64,000 nt of DNA, taken from assembly GCF_000705555.1 (NCBI RefSeq), contig NZ_JMQN01000057.1, forward strand, positions 124,001 to 188,000, written 5' to 3'. The stretch is from Marinobacterium lacunae. Its GTDB lineage: Bacteria > Pseudomonadota > Gammaproteobacteria > Pseudomonadales > Balneatricaceae. The notes beneath the pieces were generated by a model. It did not search any database and had not been told where the DNA came from. It saw only the letters and a list, made by a program, of their open reading frames with translations. The position numbers were made by a program, and so were the translations under genes. This document shows, piece by piece, positions 37,700 through 46,087 of the stretch. Each line of letters opens with the position of its first letter. Position 1 is the first letter of the stretch.

Positions 37700-37801
37700 T
37701 GCAGTCGATTCTCGCCGACCTGTTTGCAGAACAGCACCTGCGAAAGTGGCGCTGCCGTGGACTTTGCATCTCCCTCCCGAAGCCTGCCTGTCATCCCTGC
37801 A
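37700..37801 (-). ncRNA. Possible degenerate GEMM-like leader RNA of protein A
   Basis: On the minus strand the leader contains AGGCAGGC, a GGGA-looped hairpin, GATGCAAAGTCCACGG, a hairpin with CAG..CAC/GTG..CTG arms, then AAACAGGTCGGCGAG. The whole is closed by TGCAG/CTGCA pairing whose 3' arm touches the AGGAGG ribosome binding site. The order matches a class I c-di-GMP riboswitch, but several core bases differ (GGCAGG for GGCAAA, ATGCAAAG for ACGCAAAG). It may be a variant, a relic or chance. Confidence 0.3.
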
Positions 37802-37946
37802 CTCCTGATGGAGTTAGACCGGTTTCATAGTGCGGAAGCACACAGGTTCTCTCGCGGTATCGTTTCGTATAAGGCGGGTGGGCCTGCAGAACTTCCCTCT
37901 TCAATAGATTGATCGCGTAAATTCGCCATCGACCTTGCCTTTGAGT

Positions 37947-37962
37947 TACAAGTTCCGCGCCA
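37947..37962 (-). promoter_or_regulatory. Sigma-54-like promoter upstream of protein A
   Basis: Minus strand TGGCGCGGAACTTGTA. The GG and the -12 block have correct spacing for sigma-54, but the -12 dinucleotide is GT rather than GC. It would give a leader of about 250 bases. Weaker than the site upstream of protein B. Confidence 0.35.
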
Positions 37963-38160
37963 AGATATTTTTCCTATTAAATTCAAACAGATAGGAATTT
38001 ACAGCATTCAATATTTACACGTATTTGTTAAGGCAATTAAACACAGCCTTGCTTAAGCGCTGATAACCCGTTGATAAATGGGTCATTATTTTCCGTTACT
38101 GGTGTGTTTCAAAGTTGAACTCAGCTTGCCAACTGTTTGAAGCCTGTAACGTTGCGCTAA

Positions 38161-38195
38161 TAAAAAGGCGATGGAGTCAGACTCCATCGCCTTTT
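38161..38195 (-). terminator. Bidirectional-type terminator after protein B gene
   Basis: AGGCGATGGAGTC (38166-38178) and GACTCCATCGCCT (38180-38192) form a 13-bp hairpin with T-tracts on both strands. The minus-strand TTTTTATT fits termination of the 38247 gene. Confidence 0.9.
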
Positions 38196-38246
38196 CAGTT
38201 TCAATGACAGGATAAAGAACCCCAAACTATCGGGGCGTTGCCTCTA

Positions 38247-41198
38247 TTAGTTCAGCGGGCAACCATCCGGTCCATTGTTGTCATCGTCCAGATCATGAGC
38301 CAAGTTCAGCATGGTCTGGCGATCCTTGCTGGCCAGTGCGGCATTGGTCATATTGATGACATCATCGACACTCCACGGGAAGTCGACGTCGCCACTGGCT
38401 GCATTGAGCAGAGAAGCGACGGCTGCACGCATCAGAATCTGAGCGGCTTCCTGGAGAGTATCACCACCGCCGTAGTTCAGCGCTTCAAGCAACGTCTGAT
38501 CCGCCAGGTTGCCGAAGAGACCTGCACCGTTCGGGAAGATGAACCCGGCTGTGGTCATCAGCATGTTCGGGTAGTACGGGGATGTCCAGGAATCAAAATG
38601 CTGATCCTGTTTCCAGTATCCCGGAGTACAACCTTCAAATCCCGGAGGCGGCGGCACGACACAGGTTGCGTCGTCGAAAGCCGATACCGGCGCGCCTTCA
38701 ATGGCATCATCACCGCTTGCGACCACAATGTCGGTGGACGGGCCTTCAGCCAGTACCAGATAGTCTCCGGAGTAGTTGGCTGATGCACCGATATCCAGTG
38801 ATATCGGGCCCAGGACCATGACATCATCACTGGTGTCGCCCGGTGTACCGTTATCGTCGACAACCGTTACGTTGTTCAACGCAACGTTACCGGTGTTGGT
38901 CACGGTGCCGAAGAACGCGATCGGATCGCCATAAACGGCCGGGTCTGTACACTCCTTGGTCACATCGATGGCCGGGAGTATATCGGCAGCGCAGAACGCA
39001 TCATCCTGAGAGGCCACCGGTGCTCCGGTCAGGGCATCATTGGCGCTTGCATAGGCAACATCTGTTGAGGATGCGCCGGAAGCACCGAAGCTGCCGGAGT
39101 AGTTGGCGGACTCACCGATATACAGGGTGATCGGTCCGAGCACCTGAACATCGTCTGAGGTATCGCCCGGGGTGCCATTGTCATCCACCACCATCACATC
39201 GTTCAGCGCAACGTTGCCGGTGTTGGTCACCGTACCGAAGAAGCTGACATCGATGCCTGTACCACCGCTGTTGATATCGGCGATACACTCCTTGCTGATG
39301 GTGATAGCCGGCAGTACATCCGGTGCACAGCTTGCGTCTTCGTCGTCACTGACTGGTGAGCCAGACAATAAACCGTTACCGCTGGCATAGGCGGTGTCGG
39401 TTGAGCTTGCAACCCCCGAAAGCATAAAGCTACCGGAGTATGGCGCGCTCTGCCCCACGTTCAGCTGGCCGATAGTGGCAACCAGTTCAAGGCCGTTGCC
39501 GTAATCGTCATAGACCTCGACGTTGGTCAACGCTTCATTACCGGTGTTGGTCACCGTGCCCTCGAAGGTCACTTCAAGCCCATCACCCACTGCGTTGATG
39601 GTAGCCAGGCACGACTTGGTGACTTCAATTGCCGGTGTAATATCCGGTGCACAGGCAGCGGAAGCATCATCATTCAGCGAAGCGCCGGTCAGTGCGCTGG
39701 TGGCAGAGGCGTAGACCATATCGGTCGGTGAGGTATTGGTTGTCTGGTAGCTACCGGAGTACGGAGCACTGGCTCCCGGCGCCAGATCACCAATATTGAC
39801 CGTTGTGTCGTCACTGGTATCGCCCGGAGTACCACCGTCGTCGACCACTGAAACGTTGGTCAGCTTGGTGTTACCGTTGTTGTACACCGTACCGGAGAAC
39901 TCAACGTTGACGACCGTACCATCGGTGCTCAAGGACGCGATACAGCTCTTATCGACATCCAGCACTTCGTTCACATAGGCATCACAGTCAGCGAAATCAC
40001 TGGCCATAACAGACGCACTTCCGCGCGTACCTGTTGCGATGACCACATCGTGAGACGAAATATCCATGGTATTGAACGAGCCGCTGTAGTTCGCCGACGC
40101 ACCGGCTGCGAGCATCTGCGGACCAAATACCACCTGGTCATCGCTGGTGTCGCCCGGAGTACCCATGTCGTCTTCAACCGTTACCATCAGATCCAGACCA
40201 CCGGTGTTGGTGACCGTACCACCGAAGGACACCATGACCTGATCGCCTTCGGATACCACCTCAGCCGAACACTCTTTGGTGACTTCGATAGAGCACACAT
40301 CAAATGCGCCAAGGACGAAGTCCTTCAACTGAGCGGTTTCGGAACGGGATGAACGGGTCTCGGCCAGGAAGCTGCTGAAGCAGGGTGCCTCCCCTCCCAA
40401 CAGATAGCTGACGTTGATGCCCCCTTCGAAGAAACTCTCGAACGGGAAGGTGCCCTCGGTCCCGAATTTCGGATCATAGGGCCAAGGAGCGGTTTCATCC
40501 TGATGGTTGGTAATGGCACAGGCTGGCCCTGTATGAGCGGCGTTACACTCTGCTGTACCTGAAAACAGCTGATGCAGGTTAGGTGCGGCATCCTGAAGTG
40601 CCGGATTCCACTCATACACCTTCACCTCAGGCATCGCGTTTGCGCCCTGCGGGTATTCAACCAGTACCAAAATATCGCCAACCTGATGCTCACCCACAAA
40701 CTGACCGTCAGGGCCCAGACCGACCTCATCCTGGAAGAACCAGAAGCCGGCAAAGGCGTCACCGTTATTGGCAAAGCGGTCAAGACCAAAGGTGATGATC
40801 AGATCGCCCGGACTGTGAACACCGGTATCCAGCGTATTGATATAGGCCGCCGCATAGGCGTTGGTGATCTCATCCTTCGGCGGTGATGAGCCTTCGGTGT
40901 ATTTCCATTCGAATACATCGTTTACATCCTTGGAGCCACCGCCGGTAAAGATAGTCAGTGGTGGAGGGTCGGCAAGGATGCCTGTGAATGCGATAGCACT
41001 GCCTGAATCCGGGGGCGTGTTCCAATCATCGCCCGCGGTGGCTTCCGCAACCGCATTGCCATCAAGCTCGAATACACCCAGTTCATCGACCGCCTTGACG
41101 GTTAGGGCCGTTACCAACCCTGCCGCCATAATCGCGCCGATCACAAACGAGAGCACTCGAAAGAATGGCAGTTTCAAGAAAGATAAGGACTTCTTCAT
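38247..41198 (-). CDS. Large exported repeat protein B with CTPGYWK C-terminal domain
   Basis: A 983-residue paralogue of the protein at 35184. Signal-like N-terminus (FFRVLSFVIGAIMAAGLV, ending near AVDELG), then the shared domain (FELDGN, DDWNTPP, GGGSKDVNDVFEW, GDAFAGFWFFQ, GDILVLVEYPQG, SFFEGGINVSYLLG, FLAETRSSRSETAQLKDFVL). Five Cys-bounded repeats of about 95 residues follow, containing GTVTNTGN and DDNGTPGDTSDD. The C-terminal 130 residues begin GCTPGYWKQ, a motif found in other exported proteins. CGGAGG precedes the ATG. It has its own sigma-54-like promoter and terminator. Role unknown. Confidence 0.86.
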   Translation of the reverse strand: MKKSLSFLKLPFFRVLSFVIGAIMAAGLVTALTVKAVDELGVFELDGNAVAEATAGDDWNTPPDSGSAIAFTGILADPPPLTIFTGGGSKDVNDVFEWKYTEGSSPPKDEITNAYAAAYINTLDTGVHSPGDLIITFGLDRFANNGDAFAGFWFFQDEVGLGPDGQFVGEHQVGDILVLVEYPQGANAMPEVKVYEWNPALQDAAPNLHQLFSGTAECNAAHTGPACAITNHQDETAPWPYDPKFGTEGTFPFESFFEGGINVSYLLGGEAPCFSSFLAETRSSRSETAQLKDFVLGAFDVCSIEVTKECSAEVVSEGDQVMVSFGGTVTNTGGLDLMVTVEDDMGTPGDTSDDQVVFGPQMLAAGASANYSGSFNTMDISSHDVVIATGTRGSASVMASDFADCDAYVNEVLDVDKSCIASLSTDGTVVNVEFSGTVYNNGNTKLTNVSVVDDGGTPGDTSDDTTVNIGDLAPGASAPYSGSYQTTNTSPTDMVYASATSALTGASLNDDASAACAPDITPAIEVTKSCLATINAVGDGLEVTFEGTVTNTGNEALTNVEVYDDYGNGLELVATIGQLNVGQSAPYSGSFMLSGVASSTDTAYASGNGLLSGSPVSDDEDASCAPDVLPAITISKECIADINSGGTGIDVSFFGTVTNTGNVALNDVMVVDDNGTPGDTSDDVQVLGPITLYIGESANYSGSFGASGASSTDVAYASANDALTGAPVASQDDAFCAADILPAIDVTKECTDPAVYGDPIAFFGTVTNTGNVALNNVTVVDDNGTPGDTSDDVMVLGPISLDIGASANYSGDYLVLAEGPSTDIVVASGDDAIEGAPVSAFDDATCVVPPPPGFEGCTPGYWKQDQHFDSWTSPYYPNMLMTTAGFIFPNGAGLFGNLADQTLLEALNYGGGDTLQEAAQILMRAAVASLLNAASGDVDFPWSVDDVINMTNAALASKDRQTMLNLAHDLDDDNNGPDGCPLN

Positions 41199-41212
41199 GT
41201 CCCACCTCCGTT

Positions 41213-41372
41213 GACGAACCACAGGTTCGCCACTTTCATTGCGCACCGGACCCTAACAGGAGTGCCAGCGCGCCATGCTGTCGATGGGAAAACGCCAGCC
41301 TTCCGGGCAGCCATTAAGCCCGCCCTTGTTCGGTGTGATATTTGCCTCCGGCAGCAGTAAACGAGCACTGCC
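41213..41372 (-). other. Structured 5' leader of protein B
   Basis: If transcription starts near 41425, the leader is about 225 bases. It contains a GAACC/GGTTC hairpin with a TGT loop (41213-41231) just before the ribosome binding site, a GGGC/GCCC hairpin near 41303-41325, and a GGCAG/CTGCC hairpin (41350-41372). No known riboswitch class is recognised. No gene lies in 41199-41656. Confidence 0.4.
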
Positions 41373-41435
41373 ATTTGGGGGCCCCTTTGCAAACGGCCTC
41401 TCAGCCGAATACAAACCGCAACCTGCCCCTTTATA

Positions 41436-41451
41436 AGCAAGATAACTGCCA
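41436..41451 (-). promoter_or_regulatory. Sigma-54 promoter upstream of protein B
   Basis: Minus strand TGGCAGTTATCTTGCT. It matches the TGGCAc-N5-TTGC(A/T) consensus with exact GG/GC spacing and only one off-consensus base in the -24 block. An enhancer-binding protein with intact GAFTGA is encoded at 30304. Confidence 0.65.
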
Positions 41452-41656
41452 AAACGTAAGGTTTTGAAATATATGGATTTTTTCAGAGTGAAATAGGCCG
41501 ACGTGTAGAGGCAGGGTTACACCACAAATACACATGGCCGTAACCCTTTGAATCGAATAGGCTTAATCAGTTGACACCATTGTTGCGAGAGTGCAACGCT
41601 CAGTTCCCGGAGTCAGCACAGGTAGTTCGTGCTCTCCGCCAGCATGTCTATTTGGG

Positions 41657-43819
41657 TTATTGCGCACCTCCTGCATCCGCACTGTTTAGCGGCAACTCCA
41701 AGCCCTTGAGCTTACGCTGATACTCCTGCGTAACCTTGCGGGCATCTTCCCGATCGCTCACAGCTGTCGGGGTAATCAACACCACCAGTTCAGTGCGGTT
41801 AACACTCTTGCCCCGACTTCCCATTGCAAGTCCAAGAATCGGCACATGGCGCAGAAGCGGAACACCTTCACCCGTATTTTGGCGTGTCTCGCGAATAAGA
41901 CCGCCCAGCACCAGCGTTTCACCGCTCTGAATCGCTACGCTGGTTTCGATCTTGCGCTGCGTGATCGTGGGTGAGTCGATATCCGATGTGGTGGTTTGCG
42001 ACACATCGTTCACCTCCTGGGCGATATCGAGCACCACCATGCCACCGGCATTGACGCGCGGCGTGACCTCCAGACTGACACCGGTATCGCGGAACTGGAT
42101 GGTGCTGGTGATGTTGGACTCGCTTGAGGTATTGGTTGTTTCAGATGTACGTACCGGCACCTGATCACCCACCTGTATCGTCGCGGTCCGGTTGTCCAGC
42201 ACCATCAGTGATGGTGAGGAGATCACGTTTATACGGGAGTCCCGCGCCAAAAGATTGAGCAGCGCGCGTGTGCCGACCGCGTCCAGAATCTCGTAACTGG
42301 CAGATGCTCCGAGTTCCCCGAATGAAGACGGCGAGGTAAAACTGCCGCTGCCAATAGTACCAACCCCACGTTTGCCGCCACCGAAATGGTTCTTGAAGAA
42401 CCACTGCAGACCGTATTGAAGATCATCCTCCAGAGAGACCTCCACAATCGTGGCTTCGACCAGCACCTGAAGCGGGAGCACATCCAGTTTCTGAATCGCC
42501 TTGTAGACTTTGTCGTAGTCCTCAGGCGAGGCCATGATCAACAGCGCGTTGTTTTCGGTATCGGCAATGATGCTGACATTTTCGACATTGACGTTAGACA
42601 CATCCGTAATGGCCGCTGTCGGGGCCGGCTCCGGCTGACTCTCCCCCTCAGCGGGTGTCGATGCCGCGGGTTCCGGCGTCGTTGTGTTACGGCCACCGCC
42701 ATCACGTGCATCATTTCGCTGTTGGCGATCAAACAGTTGCTGAAGCAGTTCGGCGAGGCTTTCTGCCTTCCCGCTCTGCACGTAGTAGACATACATCCCC
42801 AGCCCCTGTGCACCCTCGCTACGATCGAGCCGGCGTATCCAGGTTTGCGCATCGCGCAGATATTTCCGTTGTGGCGTTATCACCATAATGGCGTTCAACC
42901 GCTCGATCGGCATGAAATTCACAAGCCCGGCGAGCGGCCCCTCTGCATCGGCGCCAAATACCGCTTCAAGCTCCGAAACCAGCTGTTCGGCTTCGACCGA
43001 CTGCAACCGGAACAGACCCACCGACATCCCCTGAAGCTGGTCAACGTCAAATACGCTGATTGTTTCACGCAGGTTGGCAAGCTCAGCCTGAGTCCCTGCC
43101 AGCAGGAGCAGGTTGCGTCGGTCGTCCGCTTCCATCACCCCCTGACGCGGCTTGATAGGGTCCAGAATCTTGAGCATCTCCTGCGCTGCAATATACCGCA
43201 GCGGCACGACCAACATCTGGTAGCCTTTATCGGCTGTCAGCTTGGTACGCACCGCCAGGGCACCGCCCGAGGCATCATCTGCAGGCACAATGTCGTAGAA
43301 GCTGCCGTTATCGATCAGCACGGCGCCTGTCACCTGCAACAGTTTTTCCAGTGTGGGGATCAGCGCTTCACGACTGAGCGGCTGGCTGGTCTGCATATTA
43401 ATCAAACCCTGTACGCGCTCATCGAGGATGTAGTTCTTCTGCAGGATATCGCCGAGGATCGTTTTGACCACTTCACCGATCTCGACCCCCTGAAAGTTAA
43501 AGGTGATATCCCCTTCCATATTGTGCGCCACTCCCTGTCCGGGGCCGCCCACATTGAAGAACTCGCCACTGCCACCATACAGCTCGTCCATTGGGGGGCT
43601 GTCGCTGGCGCTTTGCCCCTGTGCATCGAAGCGCGCGGCATCGCCTTCGGTGCCCGAAGACGGCGATGGGCCGCTCTTTATACGCTGCGAGTACTCATAA
43701 GCCTCACGCGCAGTTCCAAAAGGAGAGTCCAATGCATTGTCATTTCTCTCCGTCAGTGCACACGCGCTGAGCAGCAAAGAGCAACCCAGCCCCAGCACCC
43801 AAGTTGACCGGTTATTCAT
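41657..43819 (-). CDS. gspD: Type II secretion secretin GspD
   Basis: A 720-residue outer-membrane secretin forming the T2SS exit channel. A lipobox (LLSAC, Cys about residue 20) suggests self-piloting as a lipoprotein. An N0 domain (GDITFNFQGVEIGEVVKTIL), N1-N3 domains with a Gly/Pro/Glu-rich insert in N3, and the C-terminal secretin domain follow (SSPSLMVLDNRTATIQVGDQVPV, VTPRVNAGGMVVLDIAQEVNDV, SGETLVLGGLIRE). It is the last gene of the operon and overlaps gspN by four bases (ATGA), an Xps-type placement. Confidence 0.95.
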   Translation of the reverse strand: MNNRSTWVLGLGCSLLLSACALTERNDNALDSPFGTAREAYEYSQRIKSGPSPSSGTEGDAARFDAQGQSASDSPPMDELYGGSGEFFNVGGPGQGVAHNMEGDITFNFQGVEIGEVVKTILGDILQKNYILDERVQGLINMQTSQPLSREALIPTLEKLLQVTGAVLIDNGSFYDIVPADDASGGALAVRTKLTADKGYQMLVVPLRYIAAQEMLKILDPIKPRQGVMEADDRRNLLLLAGTQAELANLRETISVFDVDQLQGMSVGLFRLQSVEAEQLVSELEAVFGADAEGPLAGLVNFMPIERLNAIMVITPQRKYLRDAQTWIRRLDRSEGAQGLGMYVYYVQSGKAESLAELLQQLFDRQQRNDARDGGGRNTTTPEPAASTPAEGESQPEPAPTAAITDVSNVNVENVSIIADTENNALLIMASPEDYDKVYKAIQKLDVLPLQVLVEATIVEVSLEDDLQYGLQWFFKNHFGGGKRGVGTIGSGSFTSPSSFGELGASASYEILDAVGTRALLNLLARDSRINVISSPSLMVLDNRTATIQVGDQVPVRTSETTNTSSESNITSTIQFRDTGVSLEVTPRVNAGGMVVLDIAQEVNDVSQTTTSDIDSPTITQRKIETSVAIQSGETLVLGGLIRETRQNTGEGVPLLRHVPILGLAMGSRGKSVNRTELVVLITPTAVSDREDARKVTQEYQRKLKGLELPLNSADAGGAQ

Positions 43820-44412
43820 TGCAAACCTCCTTTCAGCGCTTCGACACGCTCTCTGAGCTGTTCCGCCGCGCGTTGTGTACGCGATTCAATCGACGCCGGG
43901 GGCTGTGCTTCTTCATTCGATTCAGCCTCAGACTGCTCGGGCTCCGGCGGTGGTAACGCGCGCGGCTCGAACACATCCATCGTGACGCTCTGCTCGCCAT
44001 TGGTCAGCGTGACACTCAGCGGCTGTATCGACTCGACCAGCCAGCTTTGATCCAACGGCATTCCACTACCCAGTCGCAGTTTTCGCTCCCCTGTGCGCTC
44101 GGCAAACAGCGCCTGGGGTTGTTGCTCTACCAGCACCACTCCTGTCAGCTTCCATGTTTCGCGCAGCGCAGATTCCGAACTGTCACCGACCACCGGTTCC
44201 ATGGGACGGCGGTTAACACTGAACAGAGGCCGCTGGATAATCTCGTCGAATGAGTCTTTCGGTGGCATCTGCGGCAGCCCGTCCTCACCCAGAGGCGGCG
44301 CTACAGGCGGTGGGGCTTCGGCTTGATCCGCAGGCATCGGCTCAGGTATCGCCTCCTGCGCACCCACCGCCAGACTTGTGAGCAGTAACAGGTACAGTGG
44401 CAAACGCATCAC
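43816..44412 (-). CDS. gspN: XpsN-type GspN/GspC-like periplasmic protein
   Basis: A 198-residue protein with an N-terminal hydrophobic signal/anchor, a Pro/Glu-rich linker, then a GspC/PilP-like homology region (FDEIIQRPLFSVNRRP, WKLTGVVLVE, RLGSGMPLDQSWLVESI). A long acidic linker and a predicted coiled tail end the protein. In Xanthomonas the XpsN protein in the same operon position links the inner-membrane XpsL/M to the secretin. No separate gspC exists here, so it probably takes that role. It overlaps both neighbours by four bases. Confidence 0.8.
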   Translation of the reverse strand: MMRLPLYLLLLTSLAVGAQEAIPEPMPADQAEAPPPVAPPLGEDGLPQMPPKDSFDEIIQRPLFSVNRRPMEPVVGDSSESALRETWKLTGVVLVEQQPQALFAERTGERKLRLGSGMPLDQSWLVESIQPLSVTLTNGEQSVTMDVFEPRALPPPEPEQSEAESNEEAQPPASIESRTQRAAEQLRERVEALKGGLQ

Positions 44413-45005
44413 GGCGCTACCTCCTGATGGGCAAATCCCGTCATTTGAAAGCGGATATCAAGCGAGGGCACCTGTTGGGCGCGCATGCGGGCGTTGGTGG
44501 CCTGACGCGCCAACCGGGGGTTGGACAGTATCGCCAAATTATCGAGCACCAGTACCGGACGCCCGGCCTCCAGTTTGTACAGCAGATCCACTAATTGCGG
44601 CAGTTCCGCCCGCATCCTGACCTGCACTGACACGGTCGGCACCGGTTCATCACCTTCTGGCGCCACGATCTGGGTACTCACTACGTCACCGCCGCTTTGA
44701 GCAACCTGCCTATGCAGTAGTTGCTGAAGCGAGGCGGCGGCCAGTGCCGGCGTTGCTTCGTCGAGATACCAGTCGGTCGTTGGCTGGTCGGCCTTCAGTG
44801 CCGCCAGCCGTTTCTGATCGCTTGCCATGCCGGACTGAAGCCGCTGATAAACATCCAGACGCTTGGTCAGCGCATCCACCCTGTCATTACTCTCGCTCCA
44901 GCTGAGCCAAAGCGGTACGAGCAATACTCTTACCAGCAGCACGACAACCAACAACAGCAGCGCAATCGCCAACAATCGGCTCTGGCCCTTGGTCAGGTTT
45001 TTCAT
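44409..45005 (-). CDS. gspM: Type II secretion protein GspM (subtype b)
   Basis: A 198-residue bitopic protein with a membrane segment at about 11-34, a predicted coiled coil, and a periplasmic ferredoxin-like domain (VSVQVRMRAELPQLVDLLYKL). It fits the T2SSM_b/PulM family, which pairs with GspL in the inner-membrane platform. Overlaps of four bases with gspL and gspN show tight translational coupling. Confidence 0.87.
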   Translation of the reverse strand: MKNLTKGQSRLLAIALLLLVVVLLVRVLLVPLWLSWSESNDRVDALTKRLDVYQRLQSGMASDQKRLAALKADQPTTDWYLDEATPALAAASLQQLLHRQVAQSGGDVVSTQIVAPEGDEPVPTVSVQVRMRAELPQLVDLLYKLEAGRPVLVLDNLAILSNPRLARQATNARMRAQQVPSLDIRFQMTGFAHQEVAP

Positions 45006-46087
45006 GGCGCAGCCTCCTGAGCCACATTCAGCGTAAGGCTGAAACGCTCTTTACGTGTGCGCGAATTGATCGTGACGGGCGCTGAAAATGCCGCTTGAGA
45101 GAAGTTCGGTGATTGCTCGATCAATGCGATCAGCTCGGACGCACTGGTGGACTCGCCCTGTATACGCATCTCGTTTCCATCCAGCTCGAGACGGTTGAGC
45201 CAGGTGTGATCGGGCAGCAAGCGGGTCATTTCATCGAGCAGAATCAATGTCGACGGGTGAGTACTCTTGGCGTGTCGGATGTATTGTCCGCCCAACTCCA
45301 GCGCCTCTATCTCCATGCGAAGTGCTCGGGCCTCTTCGGCCAGCGGCTCAAGCGTCTTAACCTCCTCGTCAAGTGCGCTCAACTGCTGCCCCCTCTGGTA
45401 GAAGGCGTATGCAACCAGCGCCACCAGCATCAGGATTAAAAGCGCAGGCATGCGGACCGTCGGCGTTCGAACGCCGCTTCCACGCCCGTCTCCTCCAAGC
45501 AGGTTCAATGTTCTTCGGGCCGACGCATCGGTGTGAAGCCCCTCCGGCAGTAGCGCGTCGACTTCGATTCCGGCATCGCCGAGGGCCTTGATAAGTGGTT
45601 GACGCTTAGTGTCAGGCAAGACGAATAGCTCTACCTCGATTTTCGATGCGGTTCTGTCTCGGCGCAGTACACGGTAGCCAAAGCCGGCTTGTGAGGCCGT
45701 AAACGGCGTATGACGGTCGAGCTCATAACGAAGGACAGTAGACAATCGAGGTTCCGTTGCCGCCGGCAGCGAGATCACCTTGTGCAGCAGCTCACCCGGT
45801 GGCAGCGTCACGAGAATCGCGGTTTTACTGCCCAAGGTGCGCCAGGTGGCAAACAGCGGATGATGAGCCGCCTGCTCCAGCGGAATCGTAAGCCTTCGCC
45901 CGCCCTCTTCTACTTCGAATTGGGCGCGGTTATAGCGCATCACTTTCTCACGGCCACGCAGGCGTTGCCGCCAGTTGGCAGGCACCATCTCGGCCAGCTC
46001 CCGGGTCCACCAGCGCCACAGCTGTGATATAGGCGTGGCGACTGCGGACCATCCGCGATAGGCCTGTAACTTCAGATCACTGTTCAT
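45002..46087 (-). CDS. gspL: Type II secretion protein GspL (PilN-like)
   Basis: A 361-residue inner-membrane platform protein. The cytoplasmic part resembles GspL/PilM-like folds (TVLRYELDRHTPFTASQAGFGY), a membrane segment lies near MPALLILMLVALVAYAFY, and the periplasmic part is PilN-like (STLILLDEMTRLLPDHTWLNRLELDG). It recruits the GspE ATPase. The ATG at 46087 is preceded by GGGGGAA and overlaps gspK by 11 bases. Confidence 0.88.
   Translation of the reverse strand: MNSDLKLQAYRGWSAVATPISQLWRWWTRELAEMVPANWRQRLRGREKVMRYNRAQFEVEEGGRRLTIPLEQAAHHPLFATWRTLGSKTAILVTLPPGELLHKVISLPAATEPRLSTVLRYELDRHTPFTASQAGFGYRVLRRDRTASKIEVELFVLPDTKRQPLIKALGDAGIEVDALLPEGLHTDASARRTLNLLGGDGRGSGVRTPTVRMPALLILMLVALVAYAFYQRGQQLSALDEEVKTLEPLAEEARALRMEIEALELGGQYIRHAKSTHPSTLILLDEMTRLLPDHTWLNRLELDGNEMRIQGESTSASELIALIEQSPNFSQAAFSAPVTINSRTRKERFSLTLNVAQEAAP

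Noticed and set aside
38800..40220. CRISPR-like regularly spaced similarity
   Set aside because: The repeats are in-frame protein repeats of the exported protein, about 290 bases apart, with no spacer structure.
41399..41412. CTGAGA in the protein B leader, reminiscent of a TPP riboswitch
   Set aside because: It is the loop of a simple CGGC/GCCG hairpin; the other conserved TPP elements are absent.
42386..43807. Long 473-residue open frame antisense to gspD
   Set aside because: It lies wholly opposite a clear secretin gene, lacks any domain, and is His/Gln/Arg rich as expected for a shadow frame.
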